6,910 nt of DNA from an uncultured Oscillospiraceae bacterium (GTDB taxonomy: Bacteria; Bacillota_A; Clostridia; Oscillospirales; Oscillospiraceae). The translations under genes and the position numbers were made by a program. Of this stretch, positions 1 through 5,642 are shown piece after piece. A model generated the notes under the pieces. It searched no databases, was not told the origin of the DNA, and saw only the letters and a list, made by a program, of their open reading frames with translations. Positions within the stretch are counted from its first letter, which is position 1. The number at the start of each line of letters is the position of its first letter. The DNA lies in NCBI GenBank assembly GCA_900762245.1, contig CAAFFR010000018.1:1-6910 (forward strand). Reading direction: 5' to 3'.

Positions 1-2
1 AC

Positions 3-77
3 GCCCTGACACAAAATGTTTTAGACTTTGTTTTTCGCTTACGCGAAAAATTCTGCGAAGCTTTTTCAACAGTCTGA
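3..77 (+). CDS. Possible 3' end of a rightward gene, or chance frame
   Basis: Frame 3 is open from the window edge to a TGA at 75-77 and reads ALTQNVLDFVFRLREK and then FCEAFSTV. A rightward terminator hairpin begins right at the stop, which is what the end of a real gene looks like. Against this, the codons are AT-rich (GTT, TTA, TTT), unlike the GC-rich third positions of the four certain genes, and the stretch contains an inverted repeat. It may instead be an intergenic repeat that happens to be open. No family is recognised and no start lies in the window. Confidence 0.22.
   Translation, partial: ALTQNVLDFVFRLREKFCEAFSTV
31..50. repeat. AT-rich inverted repeat, 8-bp arms
   Basis: TTTTTCGC (31-38) and GCGAAAAA (43-50) are perfect reverse complements around a TTAC loop. 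A second TTTTTC at 62-67 could compete for pairing with GAAAAA at 45-50. Neither strand has a T-run directly after the right arm, so it is not a standard intrinsic terminator. It could help stop or stabilise pulA mRNA, or be part of a dispersed repeat. Confidence 0.45.
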
Positions 78-105
78 GACCGGCTCATCCCGAGCCGGTC
101 TTTTT
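77..105 (+). terminator. Intrinsic terminator reading rightward
   Basis: AGACCGGCTC (77-86) pairs with GAGCCGGTCT (92-101) around ATCCC, giving a 10-bp GC-rich stem followed by a run of T (101-105). The T-run lies on the + strand, so it fits termination of a rightward transcript entering from the left, convergent with pulA. Read leftward, the hairpin sits just after the pulA stop but lacks a T-run, so it would be weak for pulA unless it only protects the 3' end. Confidence 0.75.
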
Positions 106-107
106 GG

Positions 108-2828
108 TTACTTCTTCTTGTTTTTGCGGAAGAACAGCACCACAGCTGCGGCGATGGCAGCAGCCAGTACGGTGCTCAGAAGGGATGCGTAGCCGCCATC
201 GGCGGGAGCCTCCTGCTGGGCAGGTACTTCTTCCGTGGCAGGAACGGCATCCTTCTGGTCGCCGGATTTCAGCAGCACCATGGCGCTGCTGTGCTCCACG
301 GTGACTTCTCCTTCAGCGGCAGCCAGAGCTTCGGTGCCGGCATCGTCGGCGTTGATGTAAACGGTCCAGGAGCCTTCGGGCAGGGTGACGGAGATGTCGT
401 CGGACCGGGGATTGAAGATGACTACAAACTCGTTTTCTTCACCGTTGGCGCCGGAGGCGATGTGGAAGCCGGTGACATTGAAGTCAAGCCCCGTCAGCTT
501 GGAGATGTGGGCGGAAATTTCCTCTGCTTCGGTCATCCGCAGAGCGGGATGAGCCTTACGGAAGGCGATCAGACCCTGATAGTAGCGGTAAACATCCTGA
601 TAGGCGCCCTTGTTCAGGTCGTTCCACTTCAGACTGTTGACGCTGTCGGGGCTGCAGTAGCTGTTGTGGTCAAACTCGCCGTTGCCCAGAGGCTTGGAGC
701 GAAGCATTTCTTCGCCTGCCTGGAAGAAGGGTACACCCTGTGCCGTCATGTAGATGGCGGCAGCCAGATTGTTATAGCGGATCAGATCCTCAGTGCTTGC
801 CTCGGGATTGGACAGGGTCAGACGGTCAAAGAGGGACATGTTGTCATGGCAGGAAGCGTAGTTGACGGTCTGGGCAGGACTCTTGCACCAGGTGGCGGCA
901 CCCATGAAGCAGTCGGAGATGGTGCCGGTGTGGCCGCCCATACCGGAGGCATAGCCCCGCTCGGTGTTGTTGAAGACACTGCCTCTCAGGCTGTCCCGGA
1001 GGGTATCGGAGAAGAAGGCGAAACCGGGAACTTCGGTGGAGTTGGCCTGGGTGGTCATGGTGTAACCATCCTTGGTGACGGCAGTGGACATGGTCCAGCC
1101 TTCGCCGTAGAAAATCACATTGGGATGGGTCTTGCGGACCTCTTCCATGACGGCATTGATGGTCTCGGTGTCGATGAGGCCCACCAGGTCGAAGCGGAAG
1201 CCGTCGATGTGGTATTCATCGGCCCAGTATTTGACAGAATCTACGATGTACTTCTTGACCATGCTGCGCTCGGATGCGGTATCATTGCCGCAGCCGGAAC
1301 CGGCAGAGTAAACACCGCTGTCGCTGACGCGGCTGAAATACTGGGGCACGATCTGATTGAAGCAGAAGGTCTCCGCATTGTAAACGTGGTTGTAGACCAC
1401 GTCCATGATGACGCTGATGCCGTTATCGTGAAGGCCCTTCACCATCTGCTTCATTTCCTTGACGCGGACAGCACCGTTAAAGGGGTCGGTGGAGTAGGAA
1501 CCCTCGGGAACGTTGTAGTTCTGAGGATCATAGCCCCAGTTGAACTGGTTGTTTTCCAGCTTGCTCTCGTCTACAGAAGCATAGTCATAGCTGGGCAGCA
1601 GGTGGATGTGGGTGATGCCCAGATTCTTGATGTGGTCCAGGCCGGTGGGCACGCCGCTTGCGTTGGTGGTGCCGGTCTCGATGAGACCCAGGAATTTGCC
1701 CTTGTTGGCGATGCCGGAGCTTTCGTCCACGCTGAGGTCACGGACATGAAGCTCATAGATGACGGCATCGGTGATGTTCTGACCGGCATGGGGATCGGTG
1801 TCGGTCTCCCAGCCCTCAGGATTGGTGGAATCCAGATCGAGGATCATGGCCCGCTGACCGTTGACACCGGTGGTGCGGGCATAGGGGTCTACAGTTTCCC
1901 GAACCTTGCCGTCCACATCCACGCTGTAGGTGTAGTAGATGCCGTTCAGGTCGCCCTCTTTTTCTGCAATCCAGGTACCGTTGACATCGGGAGTCATTTC
2001 AATCTTATCCAGCAGGTCCTGCACACCGGCAGTGCCGCCTTCGTAGAAGTTGATGGTGACGGCTTTGGCAGTGGGGGCCCAGAGGCGGAAGGCGGTCTTC
2101 TCGGCGGTCCAGGTGGCACCCAGATCATCGCCTTCATAGGTAAATTCTGCTTCAAAGGCAGCAGTGGAGTAAACATTGGGCATCTTCACTTCGTAGCTGC
2201 CGTCACCGCAGGTCAGGGTATAGTCACTGTAAAGATCCAGTTCGCTTTCGGCCAGCAGGAGATACTTGCCGTTACCCTTGTCTTCCACAGATGCGATGGT
2301 GACATTGCCCTCGGGACCGGTGAGGGTAAAGGCGGAGGAAGCGTCGGACAGGGGAGCGGTCATAGATACCTGAATGCCGGTGCCCTCTTTATACACGGCT
2401 TCCTTGACCTTAATGCCGGAAACCACGTTCTGATCCAGTTTCAATTCATAGCCCTCCACACCGGCGTCCACATACACATGAACGGTACCGGACAGGTAAG
2501 GAGCCACGTCAATAAACTGGTCCTTATCCACATCCTTGGCAGCCCAGTTGGGAAGCTTTACGATAAAGCCCACATTGGTAGCGCCGGGGGCCACGGGGTA
2601 GGTGGCGACCATTTCGCCATTCACAGTCTCCAGCGGGACATCCGCACCGTCTACACCTTCCACCCAGAACCAGACACTCCAATCAGCGTAGTTCCCGTCG
2701 GGGCGGTTGTAGTGGAGCTTGATAACCACGCCGTCTTCTGCGGCAAAGACCGGGACAGCAATGCAGCCCAGCAGCAAAATTGCAGCCAGCGCAAAGGCAA
2801 TTGTCCGGGACAAAACAGATTTTTTCAT
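108..2828 (-). CDS. pulA: Type I pullulanase, secreted and membrane-anchored
   Basis: A 906-residue GH13 enzyme that hydrolyses alpha-1,6 branch links in pullulan, starch or glycogen at the cell surface. Residues 1-30 form a signal peptide (basic start, hydrophobic core, VFA-A cleavage site). Residues 34-130 resemble a CBM41 starch-binding domain (W50, W53, W55), followed by a beta-rich linker domain, and 241-325 resemble CBM48 (FRLWAPTA). The catalytic barrel (about 350-770) carries the type I signature FNWGYDP (429-435), DVVYNHV (476-482), nucleophile D547 in GFRFD, acid/base E576 in YGEGW, and D662 in CHDN. A beta-domain, a Glu/Pro/Ala-rich spacer (856-878) and a C-terminal membrane helix (880-900) ending RKNKKK follow. 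No LPXTG motif is present. I chose the ATG at 2826-2828 because AAAGGAGAACCT lies directly upstream and the signal peptide begins there; the in-frame extension to 2975 runs back over the promoter. It appears monocistronic. The catalytic assignment is firm; substrate preference is inferred. Confidence 0.97.
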   Translation of the reverse strand: MKKSVLSRTIAFALAAILLLGCIAVPVFAAEDGVVIKLHYNRPDGNYADWSVWFWVEGVDGADVPLETVNGEMVATYPVAPGATNVGFIVKLPNWAAKDVDKDQFIDVAPYLSGTVHVYVDAGVEGYELKLDQNVVSGIKVKEAVYKEGTGIQVSMTAPLSDASSAFTLTGPEGNVTIASVEDKGNGKYLLLAESELDLYSDYTLTCGDGSYEVKMPNVYSTAAFEAEFTYEGDDLGATWTAEKTAFRLWAPTAKAVTINFYEGGTAGVQDLLDKIEMTPDVNGTWIAEKEGDLNGIYYTYSVDVDGKVRETVDPYARTTGVNGQRAMILDLDSTNPEGWETDTDPHAGQNITDAVIYELHVRDLSVDESSGIANKGKFLGLIETGTTNASGVPTGLDHIKNLGITHIHLLPSYDYASVDESKLENNQFNWGYDPQNYNVPEGSYSTDPFNGAVRVKEMKQMVKGLHDNGISVIMDVVYNHVYNAETFCFNQIVPQYFSRVSDSGVYSAGSGCGNDTASERSMVKKYIVDSVKYWADEYHIDGFRFDLVGLIDTETINAVMEEVRKTHPNVIFYGEGWTMSTAVTKDGYTMTTQANSTEVPGFAFFSDTLRDSLRGSVFNNTERGYASGMGGHTGTISDCFMGAATWCKSPAQTVNYASCHDNMSLFDRLTLSNPEASTEDLIRYNNLAAAIYMTAQGVPFFQAGEEMLRSKPLGNGEFDHNSYCSPDSVNSLKWNDLNKGAYQDVYRYYQGLIAFRKAHPALRMTEAEEISAHISKLTGLDFNVTGFHIASGANGEENEFVVIFNPRSDDISVTLPEGSWTVYINADDAGTEALAAAEGEVTVEHSSAMVLLKSGDQKDAVPATEEVPAQQEAPADGGYASLLSTVLAAAIAAAVVLFFRKNKKK

Positions 2829-2840
2829 AGGTTCTCCTTT
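2829..2840 (-). promoter_or_regulatory. Ribosome binding site of pulA
   Basis: The leftward strand reads AAAGGAGAACCT immediately before the ATG, with GGAG five bases from the start codon. This strong site fixes the start at 2828 rather than at the longer in-frame ATG at 2975. Confidence 0.9.
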
Positions 2841-2852
2841 CCAAGCGCGAAA

Positions 2853-2867
2853 GGCGGGGTTACCGCC
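2853..2867 (-). promoter_or_regulatory. Small hairpin in the pulA leader
   Basis: On the leftward strand GGCGG, TAACC, CCGCC forms a 5-bp all-GC stem with a 5-base loop, between the predicted transcription start (near 2873) and the ribosome binding site (2829-2840). It has no T-run, so it is not a terminator. It could stabilise the mRNA 5' end. A stem this short may have no function. Confidence 0.4.
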
Positions 2868-2879
2868 GGATTGTGTATC

Positions 2880-2908
2880 ATTATATCGAAAAGTTTCGCA
2901 GAAGTAAA
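2880..2908 (-). promoter_or_regulatory. Sigma-A-type promoter of pulA
   Basis: On the leftward strand, a -35 box TTTACT (2903-2908, 4 of 6 to consensus) and a perfect -10 box TATAAT (2880-2885) are separated by 17 bases. The predicted start is near 2873, giving a leader of about 45 bases. The spacer contains the palindrome CGAAACTTTTCG (2887-2898), a possible repressor site for sugar control of pulA. No clear CcpA cre site was recognised. Confidence 0.8.
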
Positions 2909-2987
2909 GGGAAAATTGTGCAAATAAACAGAAAATGCCGGGCGTTATTGGAGGATGTACGCTTTTTCGCAACAATCCGAAACCAAC

Positions 2988-3018
2988 AAAAAGCAGAGAG
3001 CTCCGCTCTCTGCTTTTT
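2988..3018 (-). terminator. Intrinsic terminator of the MFS gene
   Basis: AAAAAGCAGAGAGC (2988-3001) pairs perfectly with its complement at 3005-3018 around a TCC loop, a 14-bp stem. Read leftward it starts five bases after the MFS stop codon and ends in TTTTT, so it terminates that gene before the pulA promoter. The T-run at 3014-3018 makes it symmetric, so it could also act on rightward transcripts. Confidence 0.9.
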
Positions 3019-3023
3019 CGGTA

Positions 3024-4244
3024 TCAGCGTTCATAGACCCGGCGGACATGGCTGCGCCGGAACCAGATCAGGGCCCAGCAGACGGCCATGGTGAAGCCGC
3101 CGCAAAGGGTCATGCAAAGGCGGTAGTCCCAAAATTCTCCCATGGCACCGATGAGGATCGTCAGCACGGCAGCGCAGCCTTGGACCAGCATGTTCTGGTA
3201 GGCATTCAGCCGGGCACGCAGATGGTCGGGAATATAGCGGTGCACTGCAGCCTGACGCAGTGTAGCGCTGTTGACCCCTAAAAAACCGCAGAGGGCGCGG
3301 TTGCACAGCATAGCCGGATAGGGGAGCCAAAGCAGGCACATGTCCATAGCTTCGTAGATCTGGTAGACCCAGAATGTAAAGGCAAACCGTTTTTTCTTGG
3401 GGATCTCCACATGGTATTGCAGCAGACCGCCCAGTGTCCGTCCGATAAATTCTGCCACAGAGAAGAGGGAATACATGGCGGTGGTAAAGCCGGCGGTTAC
3501 CCGAAAAAAGGCCACCAGCAGCGGCCCATAGCCCTCTGCCACAGCATTGGTGACGGCCATGTAATGGTAGATGCTGCGCAGGCCCCTTTCCTTTTTCAGG
3601 TAAGCGGCAGCCTCCCGCAGGTCTCCCAGCCATAGCCGAAAGGAGAAGCACTGCCCGGCCATGCGGCTTTCCTCCTGAATGTGGATGAAGCTTTCTGTCA
3701 GCGCCGCCAGCAGGGAGAGCACTCCCTGAAGCAGCAGGATCCGCGCCACTCCCAGCCATTCCATCAGCACAGCCGCCGCAGGCATCATGACCACATGGAC
3801 CACGGGATACAGCATGGAGGATACGGTGTAGCCCTTTTGCTCCATCCCCTCAGGGATCAGCTTGGGATAGATGCTGTTGTAGGCCAGTGCATCAAAGGAT
3901 TGCAGGCTTGCCAGCAGAAGGGAAAAGCACAGATATCCCGGATAGGAAAAGGGGAATCGCAGCAGGTATGCCCCTGCCAGCAGATACATCAGGCCGTTGA
4001 CGGCATCTCCGGCTACCAGAAAGGGCTTCCGGGGCAGCCGGTCCATCCATGGCGCGGCCACCAGCGGGATCAGGAAGTGGGGCACCAGCTTGATGGCAAG
4101 GATCAGGGCGGAAGCAAGGGTGCTGCCGGTCTCATCATAGACCAGAAAAGACAGGGCGAAACCGCCTGCAATGCCGCCCACACTGCCCAATACCGTGGCT
4201 AGGATCAAAAGGGAATAGTTTCTTGTCCAAAGGGTCTTTTTCAT
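3024..4244 (-). CDS. MFS transporter, likely drug/metabolite exporter
   Basis: A 406-residue integral membrane protein of the major facilitator superfamily with about 12 hydrophobic segments in two halves, separated by a hydrophilic loop near residues 187-222. The loop after the second helix carries a motif-A-like sequence, MDRLPRKP (67-74), typical of proton-driven antiporters. Length and overall look resemble the DHA3/MFS_3 group (macrolide-efflux-like), but the substrate cannot be told from sequence. Start: an in-frame GTG at 4251-4253 exists, but it lies inside the Shine-Dalgarno sequence GAGGTG (4251-4256), which is six bases from the ATG at 4242-4244, so I take the ATG. The gene lies 108 bases downstream of the HTH/TPR regulator on the same strand with no terminator between, so it is a likely target or operon partner. 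It has its own extended -10 promoter and a strong terminator. The family is firm; efflux direction and substrate are inference. Confidence 0.9.
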   Translation of the reverse strand: MKKTLWTRNYSLLILATVLGSVGGIAGGFALSFLVYDETGSTLASALILAIKLVPHFLIPLVAAPWMDRLPRKPFLVAGDAVNGLMYLLAGAYLLRFPFSYPGYLCFSLLLASLQSFDALAYNSIYPKLIPEGMEQKGYTVSSMLYPVVHVVMMPAAAVLMEWLGVARILLLQGVLSLLAALTESFIHIQEESRMAGQCFSFRLWLGDLREAAAYLKKERGLRSIYHYMAVTNAVAEGYGPLLVAFFRVTAGFTTAMYSLFSVAEFIGRTLGGLLQYHVEIPKKKRFAFTFWVYQIYEAMDMCLLWLPYPAMLCNRALCGFLGVNSATLRQAAVHRYIPDHLRARLNAYQNMLVQGCAAVLTILIGAMGEFWDYRLCMTLCGGFTMAVCWALIWFRRSHVRRVYER

Positions 4245-4256
4245 AGCGTTCACCTC
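4245..4256 (-). promoter_or_regulatory. Ribosome binding site of the MFS gene
   Basis: The leftward strand reads GAGGTGAACGCT before the ATG. GAGGTG is a good anti-16S match at six-base spacing, and it overlaps the alternative GTG codon, which argues against that start. The predicted transcription start is near 4256, so the site would sit at the very 5' end of the message. Confidence 0.8.
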
Positions 4257-4262
4257 AGGACG

Positions 4263-4291
4263 AGTATAGCATTTTCCTAAACCGCAGAAAA
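4263..4291 (-). promoter_or_regulatory. Extended -10 promoter of the MFS gene
   Basis: On the leftward strand TGC-TATACT (-10 at 4263-4268, TG extension at 4270-4271) is preceded at 17 bases by a weak -35, TTTTCT (4286-4291). Only 18 bases separate the -10 from the ATG, so the leader would be about 12 bases. The weak -35 box suits an activator-dependent promoter, but no activator is shown. Confidence 0.6.
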
Positions 4292-4326
4292 GTAAGTGAT
4301 TTTGGGAAAATAAGATAAGTTTTTGT

Positions 4327-4346
4327 GTATTAAACGGTATAAAACG
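4327..4346. repeat. 10-bp tandem repeat, possible operator
   Basis: GTATTAAACG (4327-4336) is followed directly by GTATAAAACG (4337-4346), identical at 9 of 10 positions and one helical turn apart. It lies between the regulator stop codon (4353) and the MFS promoter, upstream of the -35 box, where an activator would bind. The 8-mer GTATAAAA recurs at 5504-5511 over the regulator's own -10 box. The binding role is inferred. Confidence 0.45.
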
Positions 4347-4352
4347 AAAAGT

Positions 4353-5471
4353 TCAGGAAAATTCCCGCATAAGCTGTACTGCTTGCTTGTACTGCCGGTT
4401 AGCCTCATACCATTCCAGCACCCAATCCAGATGGAACAGGGCATAGCTGGAGGACAGCTCCTCCCGGCAGCGGCGGAAGCATTCCAGCAGAGCTCTTCCG
4501 TAAGCGGCGTCCTTGAGGTAGGCAGAGCTGGCCAGCCGAAGACGGACCACCGTCAGCATCTGCTCCTCCAGTTCCTCCGGCATTTGATGGTTGGAGGCGG
4601 CGGAAAAAGCCTGATCCAGTGTCTCCTGTGCCTGCGCCACCATGCCCAGCTTCTCGAAGCAGATGGCCAGCTTGTGCAGGTCCATCCGGGTAGGCTGGGG
4701 CTTGCTCTGAAAATAGGTGAGGGCAGAGATATAGTCACCTGCTTCCAGCCGGGTTGCGGCAATGTTGTAATCAATGGATTCCAGAATCTCCCTGTCTCCC
4801 AATGCGGTAGCCAGATTCCGGGCCACCCGGTAATGCCGCTCCATGGCGGCAAGGTCCCGGCGGTTGGAAAAACAGTTGCCGAGGATCGCCTTGCAGTAGA
4901 GCATGATCCGGGGATGCCCCTCCTCTGCCGCCTGCCGGTAGGCCTGTGTCATCCATTCCACGGCAGCAGTCAGATCCCCGGTTTCATAGGCGTAGCTGCC
5001 TGCGGCGCAAGTGCAGAAAGCGCAGGGAAGCAGCTGCATAGCTTCCTCGTACCGATTTTGCAGCAGACGCTGGAGGGCAAGTTGCCGCCGGTCCATACAG
5101 ACTTCCAGCGCCTCCTCCAGCGGCTTTCTCTGAGGTGCGGCGAACTGCTGGAGCAGCAGCCAGTCTGCGCCATAGGGACTGTACAGAAGCCTTTCCGGCT
5201 CCCGGCTGGAGACCATCCGGGAAAAAGCCGGGTCGTGGCACAGCAGCGCATCATAGCACCTCTGAAGCCATTTGTCTGACTCCGGCGCCTCGACATACCA
5301 TGGCAGATCCATTTTTTTCATCAGAAGCCCCAGAACTTCCCCGGAGGGCTGAGCCTTTCCCTGCTCGATCTTGGATAGGTAGGAGACCGTACAGATCCCG
5401 CTGCACAGCCCTTCCTGACTCCAATTCCGTGCAAGCCGCTCCCGGCGGAGCAAAAAACCGGCATAATTCAT
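4353..5471 (-). CDS. XRE-family HTH regulator with TPR-like C-terminal domain
   Basis: A 372-residue cytoplasmic DNA-binding protein. Residues 7-56 form an XRE-type helix-turn-helix, with SQEGL in the first helices and VSYLSKIEQGKAQPS (29-43) in and after the recognition helix, a wording typical of Rgg/PlcR-like regulators. The rest (about 110-372) is helical with TPR-like units, such as YAYETGDLTAAVEWMTQAY (160-178) and the segments near 205-225, 237-254 and 268-290. This architecture matches RRNPP regulators, which bind short peptides, though peptide sensing here is inference. There are 13 cysteines, including C150, C153 and C155. Start: the ATG at 5469-5471 has AGGA ten bases upstream; the in-frame GTG at 5478-5480 is too close to that AGGA. 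Its promoter is strong. The MFS gene follows in the same direction and is the likely target; alaA is divergent, 171 bases away. It could also be a generic XRE regulator not using peptides. Confidence 0.9.
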   Translation of the reverse strand: MNYAGFLLRRERLARNWSQEGLCSGICTVSYLSKIEQGKAQPSGEVLGLLMKKMDLPWYVEAPESDKWLQRCYDALLCHDPAFSRMVSSREPERLLYSPYGADWLLLQQFAAPQRKPLEEALEVCMDRRQLALQRLLQNRYEEAMQLLPCAFCTCAAGSYAYETGDLTAAVEWMTQAYRQAAEEGHPRIMLYCKAILGNCFSNRRDLAAMERHYRVARNLATALGDREILESIDYNIAATRLEAGDYISALTYFQSKPQPTRMDLHKLAICFEKLGMVAQAQETLDQAFSAASNHQMPEELEEQMLTVVRLRLASSAYLKDAAYGRALLECFRRCREELSSSYALFHLDWVLEWYEANRQYKQAVQLMREFS

Positions 5472-5485
5472 AGCGATCACATCCT
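5472..5485 (-). promoter_or_regulatory. Ribosome binding site of the regulator gene
   Basis: The leftward strand reads AGGATGTGATCGCT before the ATG, with AGGA ten bases away. The last 12 bases plus the ATG match the MFS initiation region (GAGGTGAACGCTATG against GATGTGATCGCTATG) at 13 of 15 positions. Confidence 0.6.
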
Positions 5486-5502
5486 GCCATCAAAGTAGTT
5501 TG

Positions 5503-5531
5503 AGTATAAAAAGTCTGGAGAGGAATGTCAA
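5503..5531 (-). promoter_or_regulatory. Strong sigma-A promoter of the regulator gene
   Basis: On the leftward strand a perfect -35 TTGACA (5526-5531) and -10 TATACT (5503-5508, 5 of 6) are 17 bases apart. Predicted start is near 5496, leaving a leader of about 25 bases. The -35 box abuts a GC-rich hairpin at 5530-5548. Confidence 0.85.
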
Positions 5532-5617
5532 GGCCGGTTCCCGGTTTTTTCTGCACTGTACCGGCAAAGATTTTCTCTTTTCCATTGCGGATTTGGATGC
5601 TTTGTGATAGGATATAG
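5525..5617 (+). CDS. Possible 30-residue small protein
   Basis: An ATG at 5525 opens a frame of 30 codons (begins MSRPVPGFFCTVPAK) ending in TAG at 5615-5617, in the gap between the regulator and alaA. GGAGAGGA (5517-5524) lies directly in front, with GGAG four bases from the ATG, which is short. The peptide is hydrophobic with a few basic residues. It overlaps both the regulator promoter and the alaA promoter, and a promoter for it is poor (TATAAA at 5505-5510, no good -35). It may well be a chance frame. It is listed because signal peptides of RRNPP regulators are often encoded beside them. Confidence 0.15.
   Translation: MSRPVPGFFCTVPAKIFSFPLRIWMLCDRI
5530..5550 (+). other. GC-rich hairpin with T-run in the divergent gap
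   Basis: AAGGCCGG (5530-5537) can pair with CCGGTTTT (5541-5548) around TTC: four GC pairs, two G-U pairs and two A-U pairs, with T-run 5545-5550. It looks like a weak rightward terminator, but no certain gene lies upstream on that strand. It may insulate alaA from stray transcription, or be a protein-binding site next to the regulator's -35. Confidence 0.35.
5585..5613 (+). promoter_or_regulatory. Extended -10 promoter of alaA
   Basis: TTGCGG (5585-5590, 3 of 6) and TAGGAT (5608-5613, 4 of 6) are 17 bases apart, with a TGA extension (5605-5607) before the -10. The predicted start near 5620 leaves a leader of about 23 bases holding the AAGGA site (5629-5633). Each box is imperfect, so the call rests on spacing, the TG extension and position. 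Confidence 0.5.
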
Positions 5618-5642
5618 AAAACAGAAAAAAGGATGTGGACCC

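Noticed and set aside
291..2927. An 878-codon rightward open frame covering nearly all of pulA on the opposite strand
   Set aside because: It is in exact codon register with pulA, so its lack of stops only means that pulA avoids TTA, CTA and TCA codons there. The translation is Gly/Val/His-rich with no recognisable domain, while pulA has every GH13 catalytic motif. The same register effect explains the long antisense frames at 3681-4202, 4323-5279 and 5979-6881.
2829..2975. N-terminal extension of pulA to an ATG at 2975
   Set aside because: It would start upstream of the TTTACT/TATAAT promoter and put 49 residues before a classic signal peptide. The strong ribosome binding site belongs to the ATG at 2828.
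2829..3023. Riboswitch or attenuator in the pulA upstream region
   Set aside because: The predicted leader is only about 45 bases with one 5-bp hairpin and no terminator-like structure after the promoter, too small for known riboswitches.
3031..3759. A 242-codon leftward frame within the MFS gene
   Set aside because: It overlaps the MFS gene in another frame and gives an Arg/Pro/Gly/His-rich translation typical of out-of-frame reading of GC-rich DNA, without its own ribosome binding site.
5251..5556. A 101-codon leftward frame overlapping the regulator start
   Set aside because: It runs through the regulator's promoter and coding region in another frame. The helix-turn-helix frame is clearly the coding one.
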